In this document: positions 61,996-64,000 of the stretch, in pieces
How the letters are laid out: every line of letters begins with the position of its first letter
How positions within the stretch are numbered: position 1 is the stretch's first letter
Assembly: GCF_002217755.1 (NCBI RefSeq)
Contig: NZ_BCFL01000018.1
Location: 434,001-498,000, forward strand
Reading direction: 5' to 3'
Source of the DNA: Streptomyces hyaluromycini
Lineage (GTDB): Bacteria; Actinomycetota; Actinomycetes; Streptomycetales; Streptomycetaceae
Length of the DNA stretch: 64,000 nt
The notes under the pieces: model-generated
Database searches by the model: none
Told to the model about the DNA's origin: nothing
What the model saw: the letters and a program-made list of their open reading frames with translations, nothing else
Made by a program: the position numbers and the translations under genes

Positions 61996-64000
61996 TCAGA
62001 CCGCCGGATCGCTCCGCTCCCCAGCGGTGGCGTCGTCGATGGCGGCGCGGATCCGGTGGTCGACGTGGAGGTTTGTGGTGAGGTGCTGGAAGTGCGCGGC
62101 ACAGGCTGGGTGTCGGCGCAGCATGGCGGCGACGGAGCTTGCCGCGTCCTGTGTGAGTGTGGGGAGCCAGCGGGCTATGTGTTCTTGGGGTGCCCACTGG
62201 TCCCGGTCAGCGTCCCATTCGAAGGCGCCGTTGCAGCATTCTTCCAGGAGGTCGAGTTCGCCGATGTCGGCTGCCCTCTGGGCAATGGTGACTAGCCACA
62301 TGATCGTGTCGTTGACCTCGCCACGTTCGGGTGGGCGGTGGGCGCCCAGGAGCGCGGCCATCGCCCGGACGACTTCGACGGCCTGCTCGGGCATGGCCAG
62401 GAGAGCGGGCATAAGGCTGTCGGCTGAGACGGTGACCACCGCGTCGCGGTAGAGCGCCGCGTCGTCGGTGTGTGCAGCGGCGAGAGTGATCAGATCGCGT
62501 GCCGCTGTGGGTGACCCAGCCTTGAGGGCTTGTTGGAGCGTCTCGCTGCGGAGAATGGCTGGCTGTGGCGGGTCTTCTGTTTCCTGCGTGATGAGTCGCT
62601 GGAACTCTTCGATGGAGGCGGGGCGTTCGGTGGGCTCCCATTGGGTTGCTGTACGAACGACCGTGCGCCAAGGGCCTTTCTTGGGAATCAGTGGGATGTT
62701 GATCTGGGGCATGGTGCCGGTGATGGCCCAGCCGATGAGCTGGCCCAGGCTGTAGATGTCGGCGGCCTGGGTGGCGGCGTGGGCGTCTTGGGAGAGTTCG
62801 GGGGCGGCGAAGCCGTCGGAGCCGAAGCGGGCACCGACGCGGGTGCGCTGGGCGTCGTTGGTCTGGCCGCGGGGCCGGCGTACGACGCCCCAGTCCGCCA
62901 GCACCTACCGGCCGTCGAGGCGGAGGATGTTGGCGGGCTTGATGTCCCGGTGCACCCAGCCGGCCTGGTGGGCTTTGGCCAGCACCGAGCAGAGGGCGTC
63001 CAGCAGGTTCTTGAGGGCTGCAGGTTCGGAGAGTTCCTGTCGGCAGTGCTCCGCTGTGGTCTGAGCATAGGGCATGACGAACCATCGGTGGTTCGGGTCG
63101 GCGTCGAGGACGGGCATCGCGTGGGGGTGCCCGTCAAGAAGGCGGCCGAGGGTGATTTCGCTCGCCATGCGGGAAGTCTTCCGCGGCGCCGGGTACTTGT
63201 CGCGCAGTTGCTTGAGAGCGACGATCGCCCCGGTCGGTTTGTGAGTGGCGCGGAAGACGTCGGCTTGTCCTCCGTGCGGGATGGGAAGGCGGTCGCAGGC
63301 GTAGTCCTTGCGCTCTCCGCGGGCGTGTTGGCGTACCAGGGGAGTGGCGTCGGCCGGCTCAGCCTTCGTCTGCGTCGGCTCGTCGGGCCGAGCCGCCGGC
63401 CGGGGATGGTCCGCTGGTTGTGGGGGTGTCCGGCGATGCTGCCGGGGGTCTGGCGGGAAGGAATTGCGTCGGCGTCCCCGGTAGACGGGGTAGCCGCTGA
63501 TGGTGTCGACTTGTACCAGGGCGTAACCGTCGCGGGCGAGAGCCTCGTTGAAGACCGCGAGCAGCTGCTGCACCTCGTCGGCGGCCGTGCGCACGGCCGG
63601 GTGGAGCATCTCGGCCAGGAACCGCAGCAGGGTGTCGTCCGGACCCTGCAGAAGGGCGAACCGAGCATCGTCGTAGACCCAGTCGTCCTCCCAGTCGTGG
63701 TTGTTGTAGCGGTGCTGGATGATGTCTCGCTCGGCGGTGGTGAAGCGTGTGTCGTTGCTAGGCATCGCCTGGAGGTCGTACATACGGGAAAGGAAGGCGA
63801 TCTCGTCGAGACCGCCGGGCCAGGCCGTGTGCTGCCAGCGCAGCAGGTCGAAGATGCGGCGGCGGGTGACCTCCGTGATGCGCGGCACTTGAGGCGGGCC
63901 GCCTGTCCTTGCAGCGTTCCGTGGTTGAGGAACTGGCAGGCCGGTGATGCGACCCTGACCGTCAACAGCCAGTCCGTCTTGATCAAGCCGCTGCGAGATG
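61996..64000 (-). pseudogene. AbiJ_NTD3-like domain fused to a Ser/Thr kinase, broken by an amber codon
   Basis: Numbering is from the GTG at 63888; the frame stays open to the right edge, so the true start may be outside the window. Residues 1-137 match the AbiJ_NTD3 abortive-infection N-terminal domain ('MPSNDTRFTTAERDIIQHRYNNHDWEDDW', 'LLRFLAEMLHP', 'FNEALARDGYALV'). Kinase: 'IPHGGQADVF' G-loop, K226, 'HRDIKPANIL' (H314-D316). A TAG at 62907-62905 then cuts the frame; the same frame resumes 'VLADWGVV' (DFG-equivalent), 'APE' and a helical C-terminal part of about 200 aa. Intact relatives probably have Trp (TGG) at the stop, a single G-to-A change. Confidence 0.82.

Larger units (their letters stand above)
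59215..64000. mobile_element. Integrated mobile element, left part
   Basis: A serine integrase at the junction, a small ORF before it, a decayed replication-initiator remnant of actinomycete integrative elements, and an abortive-infection-like kinase gene. Base composition is locally lower in GC (for example 61260-61480) than the flanking core. No glnA, the usual lipA-region neighbour in Streptomyces, is seen. The right end is outside the window. Confidence 0.8.

Noticed and set aside
62207..63986. Alternative minus-strand frames overlapping the Abi-kinase (292 and 432 codons)
   Set aside because: They are Pro/Arg/Ser-rich shadow frames; the conserved kinase motifs are in the other frame on both sides of the amber codon.

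Overview
The window is about 72% G+C with strong third-position GC bias, frequent GTG starts and several leaderless starts. Gene order and proteins are those of a Streptomyces chromosome core. About the first 59.2 kb is conserved housekeeping sequence. The last 4.8 kb is a mobile element that enters at the 3' end of a DUF4191 membrane-protein gene and runs off the right edge.

1-19.8 kb: the tail of an Lrp/AsnC regulator; a class-V PLP enzyme behind a SAM-IV riboswitch; then the respiratory cluster. trpD, ctaE-qcrCAB and ctaCDF encode the actinobacterial bc1-aa3 supercomplex, with ATGA or GTGA start/stop overlaps between most neighbours. Set among these are a receiver-domain protein, an L,D-transpeptidase lipoprotein, a cysteine desulfurase-TusA fusion, an adenosine-kinase-like PfkB enzyme, an anchored Ala/Pro-rich protein, an A-type Fe-S carrier and quinolinate synthase (an Fe-S enzyme).

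19.8-40 kb: signalling and envelope genes (PASTA-less Ser/Thr kinase with beta-propeller sensor, two-component pair, PspA/PspAA, HtrA protease, MprF-like DUF2156 transferase with a rhomboid-like partner) mixed with the cobalamin nucleotide-loop genes cobU, cobT and cobS. Leucyl aminopeptidase closes this part. A minisatellite of about 500 bp lies behind cobT.

40-59.2 kb: 2-oxoacid dehydrogenase and lipoate genes, namely lpdA, sucB (two lipoyl domains), a GntR regulator, homodimeric aceE, then lipB and lipA. They form one functional set: E1, E2, E3 and the enzymes that make and attach lipoyl groups. Between them are a PGRP-type amidase, a MarP-like membrane protease, an acetyltransferase and oxidoreductases.

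59.2-64 kb: a large serine integrase whose reading frame runs antisense into the host gene, a small ORF directly upstream of it, a decayed repSA replication-initiator remnant, and a gene joining an AbiJ_NTD3-like abortive-infection domain to a Ser/Thr kinase and a helical tail. That gene carries an in-frame amber codon exactly between the kinase catalytic loop and its DFG-equivalent motif. This is the best candidate here for an undescribed (and apparently inactivated) defence protein.

Two families of dispersed intergenic repeats recur across the window, mostly at gene 3' ends; family A carries a GCGCCCC/GGGGCGC hairpin. Several perfect palindromes sit at promoters or start codons (ctaE, nadA, aceE, and upstream of a 65-aa gene).
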